This document shows, piece by piece, positions 1 through 5,835 of a stretch of DNA of 7,719 nt. The position numbers and the translations under genes were made by a program. The notes below the pieces were generated by a model. That model was not told the origin of the DNA. It made no database searches and worked only from the letters and a program-made list of their open reading frames with translations. Source of the DNA: Dysgonamonadaceae bacterium (GTDB lineage Bacteria > Bacteroidota > Bacteroidia > Bacteroidales > Azobacteroidaceae); contig JAITCT010000123.1 of assembly GCA_031282925.1 (NCBI GenBank), positions 1 through 7,719 on the forward strand, given 5' to 3'. How positions within the stretch are numbered: position 1 is the stretch's first letter; each line of letters starts with the position of its first letter.

Positions 1-343
1 CAGCAAACAATTTACCTTTTCGGCGTCTCATATCCTGTCTCTTTTAGCGAAAGATCATCCCTGCGCCCGTATGCACGGGCATAATTACGTGATAACCATT
101 CATTTGAAAGCGAAAGACCTGGACGGACACGGTTTCGTAAAAGATTATAATATGCTGAAAATTGTCGAAAAATACATAGAAGAAACTTTTGATCACCGTC
201 ACTTGAATGATGTGATACCCAACCATCCTACCTCGGAAAACATTGCTGCATTCATCTATAACCGGTTTAAACCGGAAATTCCCGAACTGTATGCGGTTGA
301 AGTGAGTGAAACACCCAAAACGTCATGTATTTATGAGCCTTAA
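1..343 (+). CDS. queD: 6-carboxy-5,6,7,8-tetrahydropterin synthase QueD (5' end cut by window edge)
   Basis: QueD converts 7,8-dihydroneopterin triphosphate to 6-carboxytetrahydropterin, an early cytosolic step toward preQ0 and queuosine. The reading frame is open from base 2 and gives 113 visible residues. E. coli QueD is about 120 residues, so only a few N-terminal residues and the start codon are missing. The in-frame ATG at 71 is internal, because conserved residues precede it. Visible family marks are FSASH near the start (zinc ligand His), then C-A-R-M-H-G-H, which holds the catalytic Cys and two more zinc-ligand His. DHRHLND follows at about residues 64-70 (catalytic Asp/His pair), then PTSEN, and near the C-terminus V-S-E-T, whose Glu binds the pterin. 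All key residues are present, so the enzyme should be active. The stop overlaps the start of queE, the next enzyme but one use of its product. It belongs to the 6-pyruvoyltetrahydropterin synthase superfamily; the queE neighbour favours QueD over a biopterin enzyme. Confidence 0.93.
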   Translation, partial: SKQFTFSASHILSLLAKDHPCARMHGHNYVITIHLKAKDLDGHGFVKDYNMLKIVEKYIEETFDHRHLNDVIPNHPTSENIAAFIYNRFKPEIPELYAVEVSETPKTSCIYEP

Positions 344-917
344 AGTCAAGGAAATATTTTATTCGTTGCAGGGCGAAGGCGGCCGTCAAGGCAAAGCCTC
401 TGTTTTTATCCGTTTGAGCGGATGCAATTTGAAATGTGATTTCTGCGATACGGATTTTTCAGGAGGAAAAATGTCGGAACTTACTCATATCCTTTCCATT
501 ATCAGGAAATTCCCCTGCAAGTGTATTATCTGGACAGGCGGCGAACCGGCTTTACAGTTAACCGGCGAAACGGTTGCATTTTTCAAGCGCGAAGGTTATT
601 TTCAGGCCATTGAGAGTAACGGGCATTATCCCTTGCCGGAGTTGCTGGATTATACGACCGTCAGCCCGAAAGGAAACCCGGATTACGCGCTGAAAATAAA
701 CCCGGTCGTTGATGAAGTCCGGTTACCGGTAAAGAAAGGCGATGCGATTCCCGATTTAAAGCGTTTGCCGGAAGCGAAATACTATTTCCTGAGTCCTGTT
801 TTTACGGATGATGCGCTTGCGACCCGGGAAAACATAAACTATTGTGTGGAACAAATCAAACGGTTGGCCGGCTGGCGGCTCAGTTTGCAAATCCATAAAT
901 TAATTTCTATTGAATAG
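333..917 (+). CDS. queE: 7-carboxy-7-deazaguanine synthase QueE (radical SAM)
   Basis: QueE is a radical SAM enzyme that rearranges 6-carboxytetrahydropterin, the QueD product, into 7-carboxy-7-deazaguanine, the precursor of preQ0. Its 194 residues begin with E-I-F-Y-S-L-Q-G-E-G, typical of QueE. The cluster motif C31-x3-C35-x2-C38 in SGCNLKCDFCDT follows and would bind the 4Fe-4S cluster. TGGEP (about 68-72) is the SAM-binding motif, ESNG lies at about 94-97, VSPKG at about 110-114, and LSLQIHKLI ends the protein. The length is at the short end for QueE but the protein is complete. I chose ATG 333, which overlaps the queD stop by 11 bp. A GTG at 306 would add nine residues that do not resemble the family start. 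The tight overlap implies co-transcription and translational coupling with queD. No Shine-Dalgarno sequence is visible, as is common in Bacteroidota. Confidence 0.93.
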   Translation: MSLKVKEIFYSLQGEGGRQGKASVFIRLSGCNLKCDFCDTDFSGGKMSELTHILSIIRKFPCKCIIWTGGEPALQLTGETVAFFKREGYFQAIESNGHYPLPELLDYTTVSPKGNPDYALKINPVVDEVRLPVKKGDAIPDLKRLPEAKYYFLSPVFTDDALATRENINYCVEQIKRLAGWRLSLQIHKLISIE

Positions 918-918
918 A

Positions 919-1833
919 TTGGAACGCTTTGAAGTAAATATCTTAGGTTGCGGTTCGGCGCTCCCGACTACCAAACATTTCCTGAGTTCGCAAGTGATTA
1001 ATTTGCGGAGCAAACTTTATATGATTGATTGCGGGGAAAGTACACAACTCCAGTTTCGCGCAATGAAACTGAATTTTCAAAAACTCAACCATATTTTCAT
1101 TTCGCATTTGCATGGCGATCATTGTTTCGGGTTGCCGGGACTGGTTTCTACATTGGGGCTTTTGGGAAGAACTGCCGATATCCACATTTACGCCCATGCA
1201 GACGCCGAAAAATTGTTTGCGCCTCTGTTCCGGTATTTTTGTAAGGAGATGCCTTACAAAATCCTGTTCCACGCTTTTAATCCCGAAAAAAGCGAATTGA
1301 TTTTTGAAGACAAAAATGTAAGCGTTACAACTATTCCGTTGAAACACCGAACGCCTGCCGCCGGATTTTTATTTGAAGAAAAACCCCGCAGTCCGCATAT
1401 TATTCGCGAAATGATTGATTTCTACCATGTTCCCGTAAGCCGGATTCGGGCGATAAAAGAAGGCGCTCCTTTTGTTACCGGCGAAGGCGAAACGATTCCC
1501 AGTGCCCGTTTCACCCGTCCTGCCGAACCGCCCGGAAAATATGCGTACTGTTCGGATACGGCTTATTATGAAAAAATTATACCGATTGTTGAAGGCGTAA
1601 ACGTTTTGTATCACGAAGCGACTTTCAGCAGCGCCGATTTGGCGCGAGCCGAAGCAACTTTTCATTCTTCGGCCGCTCAGGCTGCGTCTGTTGCCAAAGC
1701 TGCCAATGCGGGACGTTTGGTTATCGGCCATTTCTCGGCGCGTTATCCCGACGAGCAAATACTTCTCCGGGAAGCCATGGAAATTTTCCCTCATACTCAG
1801 TTGGCTTACGAAAAAATGATCCTGAAGGTGTAA
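919..1833 (+). CDS. rnz: ribonuclease Z (tRNA 3' endonuclease)
   Basis: RNase Z is a zinc-dependent beta-CASP-less metallo-beta-lactamase-fold endonuclease that trims the 3' trailer of tRNA precursors in the cytosol. With a start at 919 it has 304 residues, normal for the short form. The chain opens with the ILGCGSALPTT strand. The metal motif H-L-H-G-D-H lies at about 63-68, K-H-R near 143 gives another metal His, SDT near 213 the bridging Asp, YHEATF near 231-236 the HEAT loop, and GHFSARY near 270-276 the last His. The start is a TTG either way: TTG 910 (overlapping the queE stop by 8 bp) or TTG 919 (one base after it). The frame is closed by a stop at 901-903 and the next ATG (1021) would remove the first strand. 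I prefer 919 because M-E-R-F-E-V-N-I-L-G-C-G matches the usual Bacteroidales N-terminus as I recall it. It probably shares the queDE transcript. Confidence 0.93.
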   Translation: MERFEVNILGCGSALPTTKHFLSSQVINLRSKLYMIDCGESTQLQFRAMKLNFQKLNHIFISHLHGDHCFGLPGLVSTLGLLGRTADIHIYAHADAEKLFAPLFRYFCKEMPYKILFHAFNPEKSELIFEDKNVSVTTIPLKHRTPAAGFLFEEKPRSPHIIREMIDFYHVPVSRIRAIKEGAPFVTGEGETIPSARFTRPAEPPGKYAYCSDTAYYEKIIPIVEGVNVLYHEATFSSADLARAEATFHSSAAQAASVAKAANAGRLVIGHFSARYPDEQILLREAMEIFPHTQLAYEKMILKV

Positions 1834-1870
1834 CTTTTCTTCCTGTCAGCCGTCATTTAAATATTCAGGT

Positions 1871-2368
1871 ATGACAAGGCAGGACAAATTCGGAAACAAC
1901 ATATTACCGGTTATTGATCAATTATTTCGATTAGCATTCAGTATTACAAAAAATAAGGGGGATGCGGAAGATGTTGTTCAGGATGTTCTCTTTAATGTAT
2001 GGAAAAAGAAAGCCGAATGGGAAAACATCGAAAATATGGAGGCTTACTGTTTCCGGTCAACGAGGAATATGGCGCTGGATAAACTTGCTTTGAAGGAAAA
2101 CAGTTGGGAAGAAATTCCCGAAAATTATGATTATCCTGCACCCGGCGAAGATATTCACCGGAAAATTGAAGTTGATGAGCAAATGAATTTACTGGAAAAA
2201 TGGGTGGAAAATTTGCCCGAAAAGCAACAAACCATTTTCCGGTTGCGGGAAGTTGAAGAATTGAGTTACAAAGAAATTGCAATTATTCTGAGTATTTCGG
2301 AAGAACAGGTAAAAGTTAATTTATTCCGTCTCAGGCGGAAATTAAAAGAATATTTTGACAGTATTTAA
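1871..2368 (+). CDS. ECF-type (sigma-70 family) RNA polymerase sigma factor
   Basis: This is an alternative sigma factor that directs RNA polymerase to a small, signal-controlled set of promoters. Its 165 residues fit the group. Region 2 spans roughly residues 10-75, with the typical G-D-A-E-D-V-V-Q-D-V-L-F-N-V-W stretch at 30-44 that contacts core polymerase and the -10 element. An acidic linker (about 76-103) follows. Region 4 spans about 105-160, with L-P-E-K-Q-Q-T-I-F-R-L then the helix-turn-helix L-S-Y-K-E-I-A-I-I-L-S-I-S-E-E-Q-V-K-V-N, which reads the -35 element. It has no C-terminal extension. ATG 1871 is the first in-frame start, 37 bp after rnz. The next gene begins one base after its stop and encodes a one-pass membrane protein, the usual place for an anti-sigma factor, so activity is probably held at the membrane. 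A clear promoter in the 37-bp gap was not found. The target promoters are unknown. Confidence 0.93.
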   Translation: MTRQDKFGNNILPVIDQLFRLAFSITKNKGDAEDVVQDVLFNVWKKKAEWENIENMEAYCFRSTRNMALDKLALKENSWEEIPENYDYPAPGEDIHRKIEVDEQMNLLEKWVENLPEKQQTIFRLREVEELSYKEIAIILSISEEQVKVNLFRLRRKLKEYFDSI

Positions 2369-2369
2369 G

Positions 2370-2834
2370 ATGATACAGACAACGATTCGACAGTTATTGG
2401 ATAAATATTGGAATTGCGAAACTTCTCCGGAGGAAGAACGGTTTTTAACATCTTATTTTTCAGGCGATTCCGTTTCCGAAGAATGGAAGAAATACCAGGT
2501 TTTGTTTGCCTGGAAAAAGGCGCAAATATCGGTAAAGGCTGCTCCGGAACTTAAAACGAAATCAGGTTGGCCGGTTGCCGGCCGGTTTTATTCCACTGTT
2601 AAAATCGCCGCTTCGGTTTTGTTGATAATGACCGTTGGAATTGGTTTTTACACGCATTACCGGCAAGTGCAGTGGATGGATAAGGTTTTTTCGGAAACGT
2701 ATTCCGATCCGGCCGACGCCTTGCGCGAGACCAAAGATGCCATTGAAAAAGTTTCTTCCGTACTGAATTTGATGCAGGAACGGCAATCGGACGCCGGGGA
2801 AACCAATGCGTTATTAAACGATTCGATAGAATGA
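2370..2834 (+). CDS. single-pass membrane protein, putative anti-sigma factor
   Basis: This protein has 154 residues and no sharply defined catalytic motif. Its N-terminal part (1-70) is charged and probably cytoplasmic. It contains L-L-D-K-Y-W-N-C-E-T-S-P-E-E-E-R-F-L, which resembles the segment (ky..getspeEe..l..yf) seen at the start of many Bacteroidota anti-sigma-like proteins. One hydrophobic helix at about 76-95 should cross the inner membrane. The C-terminal 60 residues (about 96-154) would be periplasmic and include Y-S-D-P-A-D-A-L-R-E-T-K-D-A-I-E-K-V-S-S, likely helical. I chose ATG 2370, one base after the sigma stop. A TTG at 2355 would add five residues overlapping the sigma gene. 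Its stop overlaps the DUF4252 start in an ATGA. The role as anti-sigma factor is inferred from position and topology, not from a zinc-binding ASD motif, which I do not see. It could also be a structural partner of the DUF4252 protein. Confidence 0.75.
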   Translation: MIQTTIRQLLDKYWNCETSPEEERFLTSYFSGDSVSEEWKKYQVLFAWKKAQISVKAAPELKTKSGWPVAGRFYSTVKIAASVLLIMTVGIGFYTHYRQVQWMDKVFSETYSDPADALRETKDAIEKVSSVLNLMQERQSDAGETNALLNDSIE

Positions 2835-3349
2835 AAAATATGTGGAAATATGGTTTGTTGTTGTTTTTCATTCAATGGAGTTTTTCCATGAATGCCCAGG
2901 AACTGGTTGCTTCTTTCCTGAATGAATACGGGAAAGACAACCGCCTGGAAGTCGTTACGGTCGGCAAAAAAATGCTCGGCACGATGAGCGGATTATCCTC
3001 AGAAGAAGAAGATTTGTCGGAGTTGCAAGCCGCCATAAAAGGCTTGGAAAATATATGTATCGTTACGTCGAAAGACACGGCTTTGAACAGGGAATATTAC
3101 AATTCATGCCGGCAACTGTTGAATGATACGGGATTTAACGTTATTTTTTCAGGTAATGAAGAGGATGCGGATGAACTGTTTGTGGTGGGGACAAAAGAAT
3201 CGAACGGCGCTGTAAAGGAACTGGCCTTGCTGTTCCTGGACAAGAACGGACGGTTTAACCTGATACAGATGACGGGTGTGATTGACTTTGATACTTTGAT
3301 CAAATATTCCGAAAATTTGAAAGGCTTAAATAATATCCAGAAACAATAA
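2831..3349 (+). CDS. exported DUF4252 family protein
   Basis: The 172-residue protein starts with a signal peptide: basic M-K-N-M-W-K, a hydrophobic core at about 7-19, and a likely signal peptidase I site after N-A at residue 22 (mature form starting Q-E). There is no lipobox Cys, so it is probably soluble in the periplasm or beyond. The mature part is acidic with alternating strands and helices. The C-terminal stretch L-A-L-L-F-L-D-K-N-G-R-F-N-L-I-Q-M-T-G-V-I-D-F-D (about 131-154) is what made me assign DUF4252, a Bacteroidota family of unknown function often found beside ECF sigma genes. The start overlaps the preceding membrane protein stop by 4 bp (ATGA), so the two are translationally coupled. 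It is the last gene of the operon, followed after 29 bp by a strong terminator. A plausible but unproven role is a sensor or effector of the sigma pathway at the envelope. Confidence 0.8.
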   Translation: MKNMWKYGLLLFFIQWSFSMNAQELVASFLNEYGKDNRLEVVTVGKKMLGTMSGLSSEEEDLSELQAAIKGLENICIVTSKDTALNREYYNSCRQLLNDTGFNVIFSGNEEDADELFVVGTKESNGAVKELALLFLDKNGRFNLIQMTGVIDFDTLIKYSENLKGLNNIQKQ

Positions 3350-3378
3350 AACTAACTTTTTTTTTGATTAAAACGATG

Positions 3379-3416
3379 AAAAAAGCGGTAAGACGTGAGT
3401 CCTGCCGCTTTTTTTT
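3379..3416 (+). terminator. Rho-independent terminator of the sigma/DUF4252 operon
   Basis: A hairpin with arms 3379-3394 and 3399-3414 encloses the loop GTGA. The core is GCGG (3385-3388) with CCGC (3405-3408), flanked by six A-T pairs outside. An inner extension has one T-G pair, one A-C mismatch and a closing GAC/GTC. The 3' side runs into eight T residues (3409-3416). It lies 29 bp after the DUF4252 stop and upstream of the nrdD promoter, so it separates the two transcription units. The A-run on the left would also let it work for minus-strand transcription, but no minus-strand gene is nearby. Confidence 0.92.
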
Positions 3417-3466
3417 ATGAAATCCGGCTGTGGATAAAATAAACCGCAGGATAAATTTTCAACATC

Positions 3467-3499
3467 TTTATCAGGGTATAAATTTTATTCGTACTTTTG
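3467..3499 (+). promoter_or_regulatory. Bacteroidota-type promoter for nrdD
   Basis: TACTTTTG at 3492-3499 matches the Bacteroidota -7 element TAnnTTTG exactly. TTTA at 3467-3470, 21 bp upstream, is a three-of-four match to the -33 TTTG. Transcription would begin near 3505 and leave a leader of about 45 bases before the nrdD ATG at 3550. The leader is A-rich near the start codon and has no Shine-Dalgarno sequence. I see no convincing NrdR box or FNR/CRP-type palindrome around it. Confidence 0.65.
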
Positions 3500-3549
3500 C
3501 CCGAAATTTTCAAATAACATACCGCACACAGCATATAAAATCGTAAAAC

Positions 3550-5637
3550 ATGGAAATATTCATTGTTAAAAGAGACGGCAAACAGGAATCTTTTTCCGTC
3601 GAGAAAATCAGAAACGCCATTGCAAAAGCCTTCCTGTCGGTAGGCAGTTTCGCCACGCAGGACGTGATTACAAACATTTTGAGCCGCATCAGCATCAGCA
3701 ACGGGAGTACGGTCGAAGATATTCAAAATCAGGTGGAAGTCGCCCTGATGTCGGAACGCTACTATGCCGTTGCCAAATCATACATGCTTTACCGGCAAAA
3801 GCATCTGGAAGACCGCGAGGTACGCGACAAACTCAAGTTCCTGATGGATTATTGCAACGCTTCCAATGCGGCAACAGGCAGCAAGTTTGACGCCAACGCC
3901 AATGTGGAAAACAAAAATATGGCGACGCTTATCGGCGAATTGCCCAAATCCAATTTCATCCGCCTCAACCGGCGGATGCTCACCGACCGGTTGAAAGAAA
4001 TGTACGGCAAGGAAATTGCAGACCGCTATATTGATTTGCTGAACGGTCATTACATCTACAAAAACGACGAAACAAGTCTTGCCAATTATTGCGCCAGCAT
4101 TACGATGTATCCCTGGCTGACAGGCGGTACCGCTTCCGTTGGCGGCAATTCCAAAGCGCCCACCAACCTGAAATCGTTCTGCGGCGGATTTATCAACATG
4201 GTTTTCATCGTTTCCAGCATGTTGAGCGGCGCCTGCGCCACGCCGGAGTTCCTGATGTATATGAATTATTTCATCGGCATGGAGTATGGGCGGGATTATT
4301 ATTTACAAACGGATCAAGTGGTAGATTTATCGAAAAGGCGACGCACGCTGGACAAGGTTATCACCGACTACTTCGAGCAAATCGTTTACTCCATTAACCA
4401 GCCTACCGGCGCCCGGAACTTCCAGGCGGTGTTTTGGAATATATCCTACTATGACCGGTATTATTTCGAAAGTTTGTTCGGCGAGTTTGTGTTTCCCGAC
4501 GGCAGCCGTCCCGATTGGAACTCGCTAAGCTGGCTGCAGAAGCGTTTTATGAAATGGTTCAACAGAGAGCGTACCCGTTCCGTGCTGACTTTTCCGGTCG
4601 AAACCATGGCCTTGCTGACCGGAAACGGCGATGTAAAAGATACGGAATACGGCGATTTCACAGCGGAAATGTATGCCGAAGGACATTCGTTTTTTACCTA
4701 CATGAGCGACAATGCCGATTCGCTGAGCAGTTGCTGCCGCCTGCGCAATGAGATTCAGGACAACGGATTCAGTTACACGTTGGGGGCGGGCGGAGTGTCC
4801 ACCGGATCGAAAAGCGTACTCACCATCAACCTGAACCGCTGTATTCAACATGCCGCACGCGAAGGGACTCACTATCAGTTTTTTCTCCATGACGTCATTG
4901 ATTTGACGCATAAAGTGCAGTTGGCTTATAACGAAAACCTGAAATACATGTACGAAAAAGGCATGTTGCCCCTCTTTACGGCAGGTTATATCAACATGAG
5001 CCGGCAATACCTCACCATCGGCGTGAACGGCCTGGTGGAAGCCGCCGAATTTCTGGGCATCGAAATTACCGACAATCCCAAGTATGCCGAATTTGTGCAG
5101 CAAATACTCGGGCTTGTCGAAACTTGCAACAAACGTTACCGGACAAAGGAAGTCATGTTCAACTGCGAAATGATTCCCGCCGAAAACGCAGGCGTGAAAC
5201 ATGCCCGGTGGGACAAGCGCGACGGTTATCAGGTGAACCGCGATTGCTACAACAGTTATTTTTACATCGTAGAGGACAGCTCGTTGAATATTGTGGACAA
5301 ATTCCGCCTGCATGGTCGAAAGTATATTGAACACCTGACCGGCGGTTCCGCCCTGCATCTCAATCTGGAAGAACATTTGAGCCGCGAACAGTACCGGCAA
5401 CTCTTGCGCGTGGCAACACAGGAAGGCTGTAATTATTTTACGTTCAATGTTCCGAATACGGTTTGCAACGACTGCGGATATATTGACAAGCGGAATCTGA
5501 AAACCTGCCCCAAATGCCAAAGCGAAAACCTGGATTATCTGACGCGCGTTATCGGATACATGAAGCGTATCAGTAATTTTTCACAGGCAAGGCAGGAGGA
5601 GGCAGCCCTGCGGCACTATAATTCAATTACGAATTAA
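3550..5637 (+). CDS. nrdD: anaerobic (class III) ribonucleoside-triphosphate reductase NrdD
   Basis: NrdD reduces ribonucleoside triphosphates to deoxyribonucleotides without oxygen, using a glycyl radical made by the radical SAM activase NrdG. The 695-residue chain starts with an ATP-cone domain (about 2-90: V-K-R-D-G-K, E-K-I-R-N-A-I, and A-K-S-Y-M-L-Y-R near 75-82) that senses ATP/dATP. The catalytic barrel follows. The finger-loop region S-L-S-S-C-C-R-L places the probable thiyl-radical Cys at C395 or C396. T-G-G-S near 597-600 is another family mark. A four-Cys zinc site is formed by C639, C642, C653 and C656. The glycyl-radical segment R-V-I-G-Y-M-K-R-I-S puts the radical on G669, 26 residues from the C-terminus. 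The gene is complete, from ATG 3550, with its own promoter. No nrdG follows; instead there is a promoter and the trkH leader. It looks slightly richer in G+C than the sigma operon. Identity is secure; the subtype (formate- or redoxin-dependent) is not. Confidence 0.96.
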   Translation: MEIFIVKRDGKQESFSVEKIRNAIAKAFLSVGSFATQDVITNILSRISISNGSTVEDIQNQVEVALMSERYYAVAKSYMLYRQKHLEDREVRDKLKFLMDYCNASNAATGSKFDANANVENKNMATLIGELPKSNFIRLNRRMLTDRLKEMYGKEIADRYIDLLNGHYIYKNDETSLANYCASITMYPWLTGGTASVGGNSKAPTNLKSFCGGFINMVFIVSSMLSGACATPEFLMYMNYFIGMEYGRDYYLQTDQVVDLSKRRRTLDKVITDYFEQIVYSINQPTGARNFQAVFWNISYYDRYYFESLFGEFVFPDGSRPDWNSLSWLQKRFMKWFNRERTRSVLTFPVETMALLTGNGDVKDTEYGDFTAEMYAEGHSFFTYMSDNADSLSSCCRLRNEIQDNGFSYTLGAGGVSTGSKSVLTINLNRCIQHAAREGTHYQFFLHDVIDLTHKVQLAYNENLKYMYEKGMLPLFTAGYINMSRQYLTIGVNGLVEAAEFLGIEITDNPKYAEFVQQILGLVETCNKRYRTKEVMFNCEMIPAENAGVKHARWDKRDGYQVNRDCYNSYFYIVEDSSLNIVDKFRLHGRKYIEHLTGGSALHLNLEEHLSREQYRQLLRVATQEGCNYFTFNVPNTVCNDCGYIDKRNLKTCPKCQSENLDYLTRVIGYMKRISNFSQARQEEAALRHYNSITN

Positions 5638-5642
5638 AATGA

Positions 5643-5673
5643 TTTGAACTATACTTTGCACGGCATAATTTTG
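5643..5673 (+). promoter_or_regulatory. Bacteroidota-type promoter, probably for trkH
   Basis: TTTG at 5643-5646 and TAATTTTG at 5666-5673 match both consensus elements (-33 TTTG, -7 TAnnTTTG) exactly, with a 19-bp spacer. It begins 5 bp after the nrdD stop. Transcription should start near 5680, upstream of the inverted repeat, so the repeat would be part of the trkH leader RNA. A second, poorer -7-like string (TACTTTG, one base short) lies inside the spacer and was not counted. Confidence 0.72.
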
Positions 5674-5707
5674 TACATTCGATTTTATCAACAATGGAAT
5701 ATTATTT

Positions 5708-5801
5708 AAACACGAAGACACGAAAGCACAAAGACGCGAAGAAACTGTTCATACACGGTTTTTGCATCTTCGTGTCTTTGTGCCTTCGTGCCTTTGTGTT
5801 T
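5708..5801. repeat. large imperfect inverted repeat built of 8-bp CACRAAGR units
   Basis: The arms at 5708-5742 and 5767-5801 are 35 bp each and complementary at 31 of 35 positions, with a 24-nt loop (5743-5766). Each arm is four tandem octamers. The left arm reads CACGAAGA, CACGAAAG, CACAAAGA, CGCGAAGA from 5711. The right arm, on the minus strand, reads CACGAAGA as its loop-proximal unit (5767-5774) and CACAAAGG as its outermost (5791-5798). The element lies between the trkH promoter and start codon. It lacks a T-run after either arm, so it is not a standard terminator. From general knowledge, CACAAAG/CACGAAG-type repeats occur dispersed in many bacterial genomes and resemble REP/BIME palindromes. 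Whether it is multicopy here cannot be seen from one window. Confidence 0.9.
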
Positions 5802-5835
5802 ACAAAAAAACCGTTTGCCAAATAATACTGTAAAT

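Noticed and set aside
306..332. GTG 306 start for queE
   Set aside because: It would add nine residues read from the queD C-terminal coding region; ATG 333 gives the typical QueE start and a short overlap.
1801..1870. Promoter for the sigma operon near TAACTTTT (1831-1838)
   Set aside because: It lacks the final G of TAnnTTTG and has no TTG/TTTG at 19-21 bp upstream; too weak to annotate.
3500..3549. NrdR box, FNR site or riboswitch in the nrdD leader
   Set aside because: Only a weak GAAATTTTC-like palindrome is present; the roughly 45-base leader is too short for a riboswitch and matches no known box.
4525..5520. 331-codon open frame on the minus strand opposite nrdD
   Set aside because: It lies wholly inside nrdD, which has all catalytic and radical motifs, and its translation shows no recognisable family and scattered Cys/His typical of an antisense shadow.
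5708..5801. Octamer hairpin as a terminator or a CRISPR array
   Set aside because: No T-run follows either arm, and there are no spacers between the 8-bp units, so neither class fits.
5788..5835. Upstream GTG start for trkH at 5788
   Set aside because: It falls in the right arm of the octamer repeat and adds 16 residues unlike TrkH; the start at 5836 fits the usual N-terminus and length.
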